Shown piece after piece: positions 46,157 to 54,449 of a DNA stretch of 64,000 nt. Positions within the stretch are counted from its first letter, which is position 1. Every line of letters begins with the position of its first letter. This DNA is from an uncultured Acetatifactor sp. (GTDB taxonomy: Bacteria > Bacillota > Clostridia > Lachnospirales > Lachnospiraceae): the NCBI GenBank assembly GCA_934394815.1, contig CAKRRD010000003.1, positions 1-64,000 of the forward strand. Reading direction: 5' to 3'. The translations under genes were made by a program, and so were the position numbers. The notes beneath the pieces were generated by a model. It was not told the DNA's origin. It searched no databases and saw only the letters and a program-made list of their open reading frames with translations.

Positions 46157-47764
46157 CTACAGGTATTTTCCCTCTCCCTGATAAAAGCGGACTTTTCCCT
46201 TCTGTTCCTTTTTCTGTTCATACAGGGTCATATCCGCAGCCGACAGAAAATCCCACACCCGGTTCGGGGATTTTGGGATGGCGCAGACACCTCCCACGGA
46301 GATCGTAAGCCAGGGTTCCACCGTGGAGTCTTCGTTGGGGATCTCACATTCCCGGATGCCGGTACATAACTGTTCTGCCCGTTCCAACGCGTACTCTCTG
46401 TCGCGTCCCGTCATGACTACCAGGAATTCATCTCCGCCGTACCGGGCCACATAATCCTCCGGGAAACATTTTTTCAAAGTATCCGCCACAGCACAGATTC
46501 CTTCATCGCCTTTTCCGTGTCCGTAACGGTCATTCAACTGTTTGAAATAATCAATATCCAGGAACAGGATGCCCAGCTCCTTTTCATTCAGGAGGCAGTC
46601 TTCAAACACATCTTCCAGATAGCGGTTCAGGCTCCTTTTATTATAAAGTCCGGTCAGTTCATCATGATCCGCCTGATACAGCAGACGGTTTCTCTTACGT
46701 TTCTGCTCCTTCTGTTCCTCTTCCACTGTCTGCAGCCGTTTTCTGAGTTCCATCATGTACATGACCTGATTATTCTCTACCAGTTCCCAGTTGTCCTTTA
46801 ACTGGAAAAAGGTGTCCGCACTCTGCTGGAATTCCTCAATTGTCATCTGGCCACTGCAATACCGCATCCGCAGGGACAACAACTGCAGCAGAAGACTTTT
46901 GTTCTGTTCGATGGCAGCCTTGGGTTCCAGACAGTTTAATACCTTCTCTATCTGCTCCGGCTTGCCGATCTTTTCCACATATTGCAACAGGTTCTGGATA
47001 CTGTCGTATTCCGAGGAGACCTGGGTCATATCTTCCAGGGCCTCCACTGCACTGCTGACATATTGCTCCGCCTGCTCCCGCTCTCCGCGTCTCTCTGCGA
47101 GATGAGCCAGAAATACATTGACCGACAGCCTTGTCTCATGGATGATCTCCTCACTCTGCCCGGTCTCTTCCAGTTTGCGCAGTACCTTTTCCGTCTCATC
47201 ATCCATATGCAGACACAGCAGACAGCAGCCGTATTCCGCCAGCATCTTCCGGAAATTGATCCTGCTGTAGGTACTGTGATCGTCTGCCTGTTCAAACTCG
47301 CGGATGCATTCCGCACGGCACTGCACCGCTCTGTCATAGGCCCCTATAAGATAATACGCATCCGACATATTACTCAGCACAATGCTGTGTACCATCTTAT
47401 CATTATATCTTTCCGTATAGTCCAATGCCTTATCATACTGTTCCATGGCCAGAGGCAGATTGTTCTGCATGTGAGCCACGATACCGATCATATTGTATGC
47501 CCGCGCCACATGGTGCTCCTGATCAGTTCCCAGAAGGCAGCGGACGCATTCATCCAGATAATGCAGACATTCTTCCTGATTTCCCATAGTCAGATGATAA
47601 AAGGCAGCAAAATAGCAGATCCATCCGTGGATCCCCTTATCATCCTGTTCCGTCACAACGGAAAGGGCCTGTTCCAGAATCTCCCAGGTATAAGGTATCC
47701 CGTCTGCCATCTGCTTATTCAGGCGTTCTGCTGTCTCTAACATTTGCTGTCTCGTCGCATTCAT
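46157..47764 (-). CDS. Diguanylate cyclase with N-terminal TPR-like region
   Basis: A 535-residue cytoplasmic protein. Residues about 1-330 form a helical TPR-like array (EQDDKGIHGWICYFAAFYHL, GAYDRAVQCRAECIREFEQ); a coiled-coil linker leads to the GGDEF domain (about 365-530) with an intact active site, ARYGGDEFLVVM, so c-di-GMP synthesis is expected. The RxxD inhibitory site is not conserved (FPED). No membrane segment is seen; the TPR part may sense a protein or peptide partner. AGGAAG precedes the ATG. It heads the run ending in dfrA. Confidence 0.92.
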   Translation of the reverse strand: MNATRQQMLETAERLNKQMADGIPYTWEILEQALSVVTEQDDKGIHGWICYFAAFYHLTMGNQEECLHYLDECVRCLLGTDQEHHVARAYNMIGIVAHMQNNLPLAMEQYDKALDYTERYNDKMVHSIVLSNMSDAYYLIGAYDRAVQCRAECIREFEQADDHSTYSRINFRKMLAEYGCCLLCLHMDDETEKVLRKLEETGQSEEIIHETRLSVNVFLAHLAERRGEREQAEQYVSSAVEALEDMTQVSSEYDSIQNLLQYVEKIGKPEQIEKVLNCLEPKAAIEQNKSLLLQLLSLRMRYCSGQMTIEEFQQSADTFFQLKDNWELVENNQVMYMMELRKRLQTVEEEQKEQKRKRNRLLYQADHDELTGLYNKRSLNRYLEDVFEDCLLNEKELGILFLDIDYFKQLNDRYGHGKGDEGICAVADTLKKCFPEDYVARYGGDEFLVVMTGRDREYALERAEQLCTGIRECEIPNEDSTVEPWLTISVGGVCAIPKSPNRVWDFLSAADMTLYEQKKEQKGKVRFYQGEGKYL

Positions 47765-47990
47765 GTCTGTCTTCCTACCGTCCTGTTATCTCTCAATCAT
47801 CCGCATATCGTCGTTCTCTGTTTTTCCTGCCTTGCCTGGCAGTATATTTTTCAGAGTTCTTTCTTTCTTATTGTATTATTTTATATCCCGGTGCGCAAGT
47901 TATTTTCCGGAATAAAATGTTTCCCTATTTTCAAAAAAATGTTAGAATGGAAATATCTTTCGGAATTCGTTAGGAAAAGGTATGGTTTTT

Positions 47991-49058
47991 ATGGAAAATA
48001 TGGCAACACACAGGGAATTTCACGATCTGCATTTCGACAGCATTCAGGCTTTAAGGGGTCTGGCTGCTCTTTTTGTGGTGTTTCAGCATGTCCGTTTTCT
48101 GAATTTCGGAGCTTTCGGTGTGGATATTTTTTTCTGTATCAGCGGATTCATGATCATGTTTACCACAGAAAAAAGCACGAAATATTTCTTCCGAAAGCGT
48201 CTGATCCGGATCCTTCCGCTTTACTATCTGATGACTGTCGGAACGTATTTTATGCTGCTGTTGTTCCCCTCCATGTTTCAGCAGACCAGACACGATCCTT
48301 CCTATCTGGTGAAAAGTCTGCTGTTTCTCCCCTTTGATATCGGCGGCGGAGCGATCCAGCCTCTGGTACGGATCGGCTGGACCATTAACTGTGAAATGCT
48401 GTTCTATCTGTTATTTTTCATTGCCTTTCACCTCAGCAGGAAATACCGCGGTCTGATCTGCGGTACGTTACTGGCGGTTCTGGTGGGGGCAGTGCAGCTC
48501 TTCGCTCCGGTGATTTCGTCCTGGCAGTCTCCTATTGGTAGTGTGTTATCTCCTTTCCTTATTTTCTACGGAGATCCTGTCATGCTGGAATTCGTCTTTG
48601 GAATCCTGGCCTACTATCTGCTGCGGCATCTGTATCACAGATACACACTGCATCCGCTTTCGAAGACTGTAAGCCTGGCATCTGTGCTGTGCATTCCGGT
48701 AATCTTCTGCCTGCTTGCTTATTTCACGCCCCGGATCAATGTGATCGGTTTCCGCAGGCTTCCTCAGTGGGGGCTTCCGGCGTTTTTATTGTTAGTCCTC
48801 GCCTTTCTCGCAGGTCTTAACCTGTCCATGCCCCGTTTTCTGGTACAGCTTGGAAACATCAGCTATTCCCTGTATCTGGTGCACTACTATCCGGTAATGC
48901 TTCTGGATCGTGCGGTATTTGACTTCTCCACCCTCTCCGCACTGTCCGTTATCGGACTTGTCGTAAGCGTTGTGTTAAGTGTTGCACTGGCTTATCTGTG
49001 CTGGCTTCTGGTGGAGCGGAAATTCACCGGGTGGCTGCGGAAAGTACTGCTGCGTTAA
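47991..49058 (+). CDS. Acyltransferase 3 family membrane protein
   Basis: A 355-residue integral membrane O-acyltransferase with about ten membrane segments. The N-terminal family pattern is present: FDSIQALRGLAALFVVFQHV, then GVDIFFCISGFMI, then KRLIRILPLYYL. These proteins acetylate or succinylate cell-surface sugars. AAAAGG lies ten bases before the chosen ATG; an ATG three codons upstream is almost on top of it. It is a lone plus-strand gene, divergent from the GGDEF gene and followed by tRNA-Gly. Confidence 0.92.
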   Translation: MENMATHREFHDLHFDSIQALRGLAALFVVFQHVRFLNFGAFGVDIFFCISGFMIMFTTEKSTKYFFRKRLIRILPLYYLMTVGTYFMLLLFPSMFQQTRHDPSYLVKSLLFLPFDIGGGAIQPLVRIGWTINCEMLFYLLFFIAFHLSRKYRGLICGTLLAVLVGAVQLFAPVISSWQSPIGSVLSPFLIFYGDPVMLEFVFGILAYYLLRHLYHRYTLHPLSKTVSLASVLCIPVIFCLLAYFTPRINVIGFRRLPQWGLPAFLLLVLAFLAGLNLSMPRFLVQLGNISYSLYLVHYYPVMLLDRAVFDFSTLSALSVIGLVVSVVLSVALAYLCWLLVERKFTGWLRKVLLR

Positions 49059-49098
49059 TTGTATATGCAATTTACAAAAAAGATGCACACTTTTTTTG

Positions 49099-49127
49099 TT
49101 GACATTTCCGGAACCCTATAGTATATT
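49099..49127 (+). promoter_or_regulatory. tRNA-Gly promoter
   Basis: TTGACA and TATATT lie 17 bases apart, with the -10 box 20 bases before the tRNA. Confidence 0.8.
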
Positions 49128-49147
49128 ATAACTTGTCCGTAAGACAT

Positions 49148-49219
<72 letters not shown>

Positions 49220-49221
49220 TG

Positions 49222-49260
49222 AAAAAAGAACGATACCAAATCGGTATCGTTCTTTTTTTT
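49222..49260 (+). terminator. tRNA-Gly terminator
   Basis: An 11-bp stem (AGAACGATACC pairing with GGTATCGTTCT, loop AAATC) is followed by a long T run, directly after the tRNA. Confidence 0.95.
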
Positions 49261-49359
49261 GCGTTTGTATAACAGGCTCGAAAGTTCATGTCTACGCTGC
49301 TTTCCGATTTTCGCAGACCGAGGTTCCTCGGATCTCATGCTCCGTCTCACGCTTTTTTT

Positions 49360-49383
49360 AACCCCTTGATTATTCAAGGGGTT
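49360..49383 (+). terminator. Hairpin downstream of the tRNA region
   Basis: A perfect 10-bp stem, AACCCCTTGA pairing with TCAAGGGGTT around TTAT, is followed by TTCCTATTTC. It may be a backup terminator. The about 100 bases between it and the tRNA terminator hold no recognisable gene. Confidence 0.45.
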
Positions 49384-49432
49384 TCCTATTTCATGTTGCA
49401 TCACGTTATTTTCCTATTATATATTCTCTCTG

Positions 49433-49497
49433 TAAATGGAAAGTTACGAGCCATGCAAAGTCAAAACAGAAACAGCGATCTGGGCGCTTGCTCACAA
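49433..49497 (+). repeat. 65-bp inverted repeat, left copy
   Basis: These 65 bases are a perfect reverse complement of 50223-50287. The pair bounds an 855-base segment holding the 51-bp tandem array and parts of two structured elements. Long perfect identity suggests recent duplication or gene-conversion-like homogenisation, and such repeats can support inversion of the segment between them. Confidence 0.9.
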
Positions 49498-49597
49498 ATC
49501 GCTGTCTTTACTTTTGCCGTGATGCGGCGAACACCCTCCTGTGCTTCGCTTCCGTCGCAGCGTGGGCACAGACGACAGGAGCATGCTAATCTGTACC
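49443..49597 (-). repeat. Structured repeat element, copy A
   Basis: Copy A of a three-member family, in minus orientation. It has the terminal sequence GTTACGAGCCATGCA at 49443-49457; the opposite end is degenerate. Internal stem 2 carries the conserved TGAGCAAGCGCC loop, and stem 1 begins CTCCTGT and ends ACAGGAG (49536-49581). It shares architecture, not stem sequence, with copies at 50102-50277 and 52558-52709. Confidence 0.7.
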
Positions 49598-49626
49598 CTT
49601 CTTCCGCCTCAGTGTAAATAGTTTAT

Positions 49627-50034
49627 GGGTATGAGTTACTTATTTTGTTGCTGATACCCACGCTATGGAAAGTTTGAGGGTATGAGAAGCTTGTTTTGCT
49701 GCTGATACCCACGCTATGGAAAGTTTGAGGGTATGAGAAGCTTGTTTTGCTGCTGATACCCACGCTATGGAAAAATTGAGGGTATGAGAAGCTTGTTTTG
49801 TTGCTGATACCCACGCTATGGAAAAATTGAGGGTATGAGAAGCTTGTTTTGCTGCTGATACCCACGCTATGGAAAGTTTGAGGGTATGAGAAGCTTGTTT
49901 TGCTGCTGATACCCACGCTATGGAAAAATTGAGGGTATGAGAAGCTTGTTTTGTTGCTGATACCCACGCTATGGAAAGTTTGAGGGTATGAGAAGCTTGT
50001 TTTGCTGCTGATACCCAAATCGTGGAAACCGTAA
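49627..50034 (-). repeat. Eight-copy 51-bp tandem repeat array
   Basis: Eight units start at exact 51-base steps from 49627 to 49984. Each contains GGGTAT and ATACCC 33 bases apart, which pair together with inner bases (loop TTGTTTT) into a hairpin, then an 18-base linker. Units differ at only a few sites (GCTGCTG or GTTGCTG; GAAAGTTTG or GAAAAATTG), and the two variant types are shuffled along the array. The period is a multiple of three and the minus strand is open (17-residue repeats, from a TTG with no ribosome binding site), but I see no evidence of translation. The linkers are not unique, so this is not CRISPR. Confidence 0.9.
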
Positions 50035-50101
50035 GGTATAACAAGGGAACTTTGTATTCCCAAATGCCTACGGTTGGTGTTCGTCAGTCTACGGCCCCTA
50101 C

Positions 50102-50277
50102 GTTACGAGCCATGCACTCAATTCATAAATGTGTCGCAAAGGGCGCTCCACATTTATGAATTGACGGTTGTCGAGTGTGTCCGTTGGACGCACAGTATAA
50201 AGTCAAAAACAAAAACAGCGGCTTGTGAGCAAGCGCCCAGATCGCTGTTTCTGTTTTGACTTTGCATGGCTCGTAAC
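50102..50277 (+). repeat. Structured repeat element, copy B
   Basis: Terminal inverted repeats of 15 bp are perfect: GTTACGAGCCATGCA (50102-50116) and its complement (50263-50277). Stem 1 is a perfect 15-bp hairpin (50119-50133 with 50149-50163). Stem 2 is about 21 bp with one bulge (50199-50220 with 50243-50263), capped by an inner GCTTG-TGAG-CAAGC hairpin. No coding capacity. MITE-like in outline but without target duplication that I can see. Confidence 0.8.
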
Positions 50278-50287
50278 TTTCCATTTA
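50223..50287 (-). repeat. 65-bp inverted repeat, right copy
   Basis: Perfect reverse complement of 49433-49497. It covers the 3' half of element B and ten bases beyond its terminal repeat, so the identity extends outside the element. Confidence 0.9.
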
Positions 50288-50354
50288 GTCTTTGTCCTCT
50301 AACCCTCTTTTTTCTGTATAAAGTTGTAGACAGCCGGCTCTGCAACGAATGTGA

Positions 50355-50474
50355 TTAAAATGAAAAAAACCACCACAAAATAGTGATGGCAATGGCAGCA
50401 ATAGCATAAGTAAGGAACCATCCGGTTTCTTTTTGTTTCCGCCCTGTGTCTCTGGGAAAACGACTATAGATCAC
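50355..50474 (-). CDS. Possible 39-residue membrane peptide or gene remnant
   Basis: A GTG-initiated frame of 39 residues with a charged N-terminal half (RFPRDTGRKQKETG) and one hydrophobic helix (WFLTYAIAAIAITILWWFF) ending near the stop. No ribosome binding site is visible, so it may be the tail of a decayed membrane protein gene. The rest of the 50288-50594 gap holds only the terminator of the downstream-reading GH3 gene. Confidence 0.25.
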   Translation of the reverse strand: MIYSRFPRDTGRKQKETGWFLTYAIAAIAITILWWFFSF

Positions 50475-50547
50475 CAGTCAATGATATGAGAAATTGTCAG
50501 AGAAATATTGCTCTTATTGTTATAAAATATCGTGAGCGGAATTTTTC

Positions 50548-50585
50548 CCAAGAAAAAGACGACTGCACTCACATGCAATCGTCTT
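50548..50585 (-). terminator. Terminator of the GH3-like gene
   Basis: A 12-bp stem with one mismatch (50556-50567 with 50574-50585) is followed on the minus strand by TTTTTC. It begins ten bases past the stop codon. Confidence 0.85.
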
Positions 50586-50594
50586 CTATCTTCT

Positions 50595-51911
50595 TTACTG
50601 TCCCAGTTTATCCGCATATTTGATACGGTAGATTCTCCGCAGGGAATCGTTGATGCGGTCCTCGGAGATGGTGCCGTTCTGTACAGCTTCCAGTACTCCG
50701 TTGTATGCGGTTTCAAAATTCTCCGGGGCATAGATCATATCGCAGCCGGCACGAAGCGCCATGACTGCGGCTTCATCGGCTCCGTAGTAATTGGTGATCG
50801 CCGCCTCATTCATGGCACCGGACACGATCACGCCGCGGAAGTTCAGTTCATTTCTTAAGATGTCCGTCACTACTGTACCAGACAGGGTGCAGGGGGTATT
50901 GTCACCGGTCAGGGAAGCCGCCGACATAGCGCTGACACGGATCATCTTAGTCATGCCATTGTCAATACAGGTCTGGAAAGCCACGAATTCATTGGCTCTG
51001 AAATCCTCTGCGCTTCTATCCGTAGAGGCCATACCGTCCTTTGTGCTCTCTGTGGTACTGCCGATGCCGGGGAACTGTCCGATGCATGCGTTCACTTTCT
51101 GTTCCTGTAATCCGGCCTGCATATAAGCTGCATAGGAAGCAACGGTATCCGCATCTGCTCCGTAGGAACTGCTGCCTGCTGCATTCCCGTCTACAATGCT
51201 GATATCTGCGGAAGGTGCAAAGTCAAGATTGAATCCCAGTTCCGCAAGATAGGTTCCTACAGTGGTTCCCGCCATGTACGCATTACTGGTATCTCCGGAT
51301 GCTCCGATATTCTGCGGGGTATCCGCCTTCGTCCCAAGGCCTGCAGCCGCTACCGCATCTATGCCGCTTCCCTCTCCATCAATCGCAACAAACAAAGGAT
51401 AACTGGTATATAATTTGGTATTATCGATCATCTGCTTCAACTGGTCTGCGGACTGGATATTTCTGGAGGCATATACGATGCCGCCTACAGGATATTTTGC
51501 CAGAGCGTCCTTGGTTCCGTCTCCTGCCTGTATTGCTGCGGACACGCCGGTAATGGATTCCGGTGTAGTGATAAACAGTCCTGCCACCTTATCTTCCAAC
51601 GGCATATTTTGTATGATTGCCTCGTTGATAATCGTATCCAGCTTCTGTTCGTCCGTCAGCTCCGCTACCGTCTCCGGAGTCTCTGTCGGTGCCTGAATGG
51701 TCTCTTCATCCGAAAGGATCTCCTCCACTTTATTCTGCTGATCCTCCTGCTTCCGGCTCATGCTGGTAATCTTGCTTACGGCAAGAGCGATTCCTGCCGC
51801 CAACACCAGAATCAGAATTACTACAACTGTGTATGCAATGATCTGACTTCTCTGTCTTCTCTTACGTCTGAGTTCTCTTTTATCCTGTTGCTTTTGTTCG
51901 TTTGTATCCAT
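50595..51911 (-). CDS. Membrane-anchored GH3 (NagZ-like) protein lacking catalytic residues
   Basis: A 438-residue protein with a basic cytoplasmic tail, one membrane helix (about 26-48), an acidic linker and a GH3 N-terminal beta/alpha barrel (about 100-435). Family landmarks such as PLFVAIDGEG and GFNLDFAPSADI are kept. Where active NagZ has KHFPGHG with an Asp-His pair the sequence reads GQFPGIGSTTES, and where the nucleophile Asp is expected (VTDALxM) it reads VSGAMNEAA. It is therefore probably not a hydrolase; a sugar- or peptidoglycan-binding role is possible. GAGGAG lies eight bases before the chosen ATG. Confidence 0.85.
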   Translation of the reverse strand: MDTNEQKQQDKRELRRKRRQRSQIIAYTVVVILILVLAAGIALAVSKITSMSRKQEDQQNKVEEILSDEETIQAPTETPETVAELTDEQKLDTIINEAIIQNMPLEDKVAGLFITTPESITGVSAAIQAGDGTKDALAKYPVGGIVYASRNIQSADQLKQMIDNTKLYTSYPLFVAIDGEGSGIDAVAAAGLGTKADTPQNIGASGDTSNAYMAGTTVGTYLAELGFNLDFAPSADISIVDGNAAGSSSYGADADTVASYAAYMQAGLQEQKVNACIGQFPGIGSTTESTKDGMASTDRSAEDFRANEFVAFQTCIDNGMTKMIRVSAMSAASLTGDNTPCTLSGTVVTDILRNELNFRGVIVSGAMNEAAITNYYGADEAAVMALRAGCDMIYAPENFETAYNGVLEAVQNGTISEDRINDSLRRIYRIKYADKLGQ

Positions 51912-52374
51912 TTTCATAACTCCTCTATCTGTACTACTTTCCTATTGTACATGATATCGGTAGGTTTTTCCACTGGTAATATTTATATTTTATGCAAAAT
52001 TAAGAGAGCGTACCGATCATTACTTCAATCAGCACGCCCTCTCAGACTGCAAGCTCCAATGGCCTGTCCTCTCTTTCTTTTGTTTGCTTTATCTTCCATT
52101 TTGTCTTTTGTTCTCTTTCCACTTTTCTTTTGTACGGATGTACTGTAATGTGAGATAATTTTTATCTTCTGTTGTTCATTACTTTTTCTTCTGTGTACTT
52201 GATATTCTCTATGTAAATTGGTTCTCTTTGGTATCTCTATTCAGTTGTACATCATGGAAGATTGTGGTAGGACTTTAATTGTTAGGTGGACTGTACCTCT
52301 CTTTCTATAGATTCTTTTGTACTTCTCTCCCAACCTTCTTTGTTGGGTTGTTCCGTTTCTCTTTTGTTAAGTCT
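51912..52374 (-). ncRNA. Candidate non-coding RNA or long leader upstream of the GH3-like gene
   Basis: No gene is supported here. On the minus strand a strong promoter at 52375-52403 is followed by about 320 purine-rich bases with many AAAGAGAA-like runs and a few short hairpins (CCCAAC/GTTGGG, GTAC/GTAC, AGATAA/TTATCT). A bulged hairpin (GAGAGGGCGT with ACGCTCTC, 52004-52043) followed by TTAATTTT could be a terminator. The transcript may be a separate RNA or a leader of about 450 bases for the GH3 gene, for which no closer promoter was seen. No known RNA family was recognised. Confidence 0.35.
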
Positions 52375-52403
52375 AATATACTACAGGGTTGTGTATTTGT
52401 CAA
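52375..52403 (-). promoter_or_regulatory. Strong promoter upstream of the GH3-like gene
   Basis: TTGACA and TATATT lie 17 bases apart on the minus strand, 464 bases before the GH3 start codon. Between here and element C (52404-52557) the sequence is AT-rich with no feature seen. Confidence 0.7.
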
Positions 52404-52557
52404 CACATTTCTTTAAATATTTTAGTTTATTTTCAATATTTCTGTTGTGTTTCCATATTTTTACAATTTTCGACATTTTTCTATATATTATCTGTATATT
52501 CTTTGTCTTTTTTTAAAGAAAAGGGAAAGGGCGAAGGGCCGCCACTGCCGGGGGTAC

Positions 52558-52709
52558 GTGTAACGGGCCATGCTCCATCCGTCAAAAGCCCTGAAGGGCT
52601 TTCGACGGATGACGGCTGTCGCCGTATAAAAACAAAAAGACAGTCACTCACTGGTGAGCAAGCTCCCCAGTGAGTGACTGTCTTTTTGTTTTTGCATGGC
52701 TCGTTACAC
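52558..52709 (+). repeat. Structured repeat element, copy C
   Basis: Terminal inverted repeats of 16 bp match at 15 positions (GTGTAACGGGCCATGC at the left; the right one at 52694-52709). Stem 1 (52576-52611) has 8 and 7 bp separated by one mismatch, with a TGAA loop. Stem 2 is a perfect 27-bp hairpin (52628-52654 with 52667-52693) around a loop containing TGAGCAAGC. The stop codon of the ABC exporter gene (52704-52706) lies inside the right terminal repeat, and stem 2 could act as that gene's terminator. Confidence 0.8.
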
Positions 52710-54449
52710 GGCAAACTGACTATTATACAAGTTCGCATAGAACCCGCCCTTTGCCAGCAGGGTCTCATGGCTGCCCTGTTCGATGATGTTTCCGTCTTTC
52801 ATTACCAGGATGACATCGGCGCTCTGAATGGTGGAAAGTCTGTGGGCTACAATGAAGCTGGTGCGGCCTTCCATCATTTTGGCGAATGCGTTCTGGATCT
52901 TGATCTCGGTACGGGTATCGATGGAGGAGGTTGCCTCATCGAGGATCAGCATGGGAGGGAGGCACAGCATAACTCTGGTAATACACAGCAGCTGCTTCTG
53001 TCCCTGGGACAGGCTGCCGCCGTCTTCGGTGATCACGGTGTCGTACCCCTGGGGCAGACGTTTGATGAAGCTGTGGGCATGGGATGCCTTGGCTGCGGCA
53101 ATGATCTCTTCCTCGGTGGCATCCGGTTTGCCCATGCAGATGTTGTCACGGATGGTGCCGGAACGCAGCCAGGTCTCCTGCAATACCATACCGTAATTGG
53201 TGCGGAGACTTCCTCTGGTGATGTCCCGGATATCGGTGCCGTCTACTTTAATGGAGCCGGAGTTCACATCATAGAAGCGCATCAGCAGATTGATCACGGT
53301 AGTCTTACCACATCCGGTAGGACCTACGATAGCTACTCTCTGACCGGGAGCCACCTTCAGATTGAAGTTCTGGATCAGCTTTTTCTCCGGTACATATTGG
53401 AAGTTTACATCCTTCAGTTCCACATTACCCTGGGCATCTTTCAGTACTCTTGCATCTTTCGCATCGGGTACCTGAGGTTCTTCATCGATCAGTTCGAAAA
53501 TACGTCCGGCACATACAAACGCATTCTGCAGCTCGGTTACCACACCGGAGATCTCATTGAAGGGCTTGGTGTACTGGTTCGCATAGCTTAAGAAACAGGA
53601 CAGGCGGCCTACACTGATGCCGCCCTTAATGGCTGCAAATGCACCGAACACGCCGACACCGGCATATACCAGGCTGTTGACAAAACGGGTCGCCGGGTTG
53701 GTAATAGAGGAGAAAAAGATGGCCTTCAGAGAGCATTTCTGCAATCTGTCGTTGATCTCTCCGAACTGGCTCTTTACCGCTTCTCCTCTGGAGAAGGTAT
53801 TTACAATCTTCTGGTTATCAATCATTTCCTCAATGAGGGAAGTCTGTTCACCTCTGGTCTCAGACTGTTCCCTGAACATGGAATAGGTCTTGGTCGCAAT
53901 GAATTTCGCCACCAGGAAGGATACCGGCGTGATACATACTACTACCAGCGTGATGGGCACGTTGGTCACCAGCATGAAGCCCAGTGTACACAGGATTGTC
54001 AGTACACCGGTAAACAACTGGGTAAAGCCCATCAGCAGACCGTCTGCAAAAGTATCTACATCCGCAATGACACGGCTGACGATATCACCATAAGCATGGG
54101 CATCCAGATATTTTAATGGCAGAATCTCCAGTTTTGCAAAAGCATCGGTACGGATATCACGGATCACATGATAGGTGATATAATTGTTACAGGTATTCAT
54201 GACCCACTGGCCTGCTGCCGTGATGATCATGACAATGGCAATTTTCTTCATAATGGCAAAGATCCCGGCCATATCCACCTGTCCCTTGCCGATGATCAGA
54301 TCTACCGCATTACCGGTAAGGATCGGTATATATAAGGTCAGTAATACGGTCAAACCGGCCAGCAGCATAGAAAGAACCAATGCCGGTGTATACTTCCGGA
54401 TATATTTCAGCACACGCTTCATGGTCGCTTTATTATTTGTCTTCTGCAT
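52704..54449 (-). CDS. Heterodimeric ABC exporter, catalytic subunit
   Basis: A 581-residue half-transporter with six membrane segments (about 15-310) and an ATPase domain (about 335-578). Walker A is GPTGCGKTT, signature LSQGQKQLL, Walker B MLILDEATSSID with catalytic Glu, and switch His FIVAHRLSTI. The ATG overlaps the stop of the upstream exporter gene (TAATG) and has AGGAGG nine bases before it. Its partner has a degenerate ATPase site, so the two should form an asymmetric exporter. The substrate is unknown. Confidence 0.93.
   Translation of the reverse strand: MQKTNNKATMKRVLKYIRKYTPALVLSMLLAGLTVLLTLYIPILTGNAVDLIIGKGQVDMAGIFAIMKKIAIVMIITAAGQWVMNTCNNYITYHVIRDIRTDAFAKLEILPLKYLDAHAYGDIVSRVIADVDTFADGLLMGFTQLFTGVLTILCTLGFMLVTNVPITLVVVCITPVSFLVAKFIATKTYSMFREQSETRGEQTSLIEEMIDNQKIVNTFSRGEAVKSQFGEINDRLQKCSLKAIFFSSITNPATRFVNSLVYAGVGVFGAFAAIKGGISVGRLSCFLSYANQYTKPFNEISGVVTELQNAFVCAGRIFELIDEEPQVPDAKDARVLKDAQGNVELKDVNFQYVPEKKLIQNFNLKVAPGQRVAIVGPTGCGKTTVINLLMRFYDVNSGSIKVDGTDIRDITRGSLRTNYGMVLQETWLRSGTIRDNICMGKPDATEEEIIAAAKASHAHSFIKRLPQGYDTVITEDGGSLSQGQKQLLCITRVMLCLPPMLILDEATSSIDTRTEIKIQNAFAKMMEGRTSFIVAHRLSTIQSADVILVMKDGNIIEQGSHETLLAKGGFYANLYNSQFAV

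Noticed and set aside
49627..50034. CRISPR array
   Set aside because: The linkers between hairpins are nearly identical, not unique spacers, and no cas gene is present.
49623..50063. 146-residue open frame across the 51-bp tandem array
   Set aside because: It starts at a TTG without a ribosome binding site and consists only of the repeat; a second frame is open too because the period is a multiple of three.
49433..50287. Insertion sequence bounded by 65-bp inverted repeats
   Set aside because: No transposase gene lies between the repeats, and their identity runs past the end of element B, so two opposed copies of a repeat family explain them better.
52674..53591. 305-residue plus-strand open frame
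   Set aside because: It is antisense to the ABC exporter ATPase domain, has no family resemblance and no ribosome binding site.
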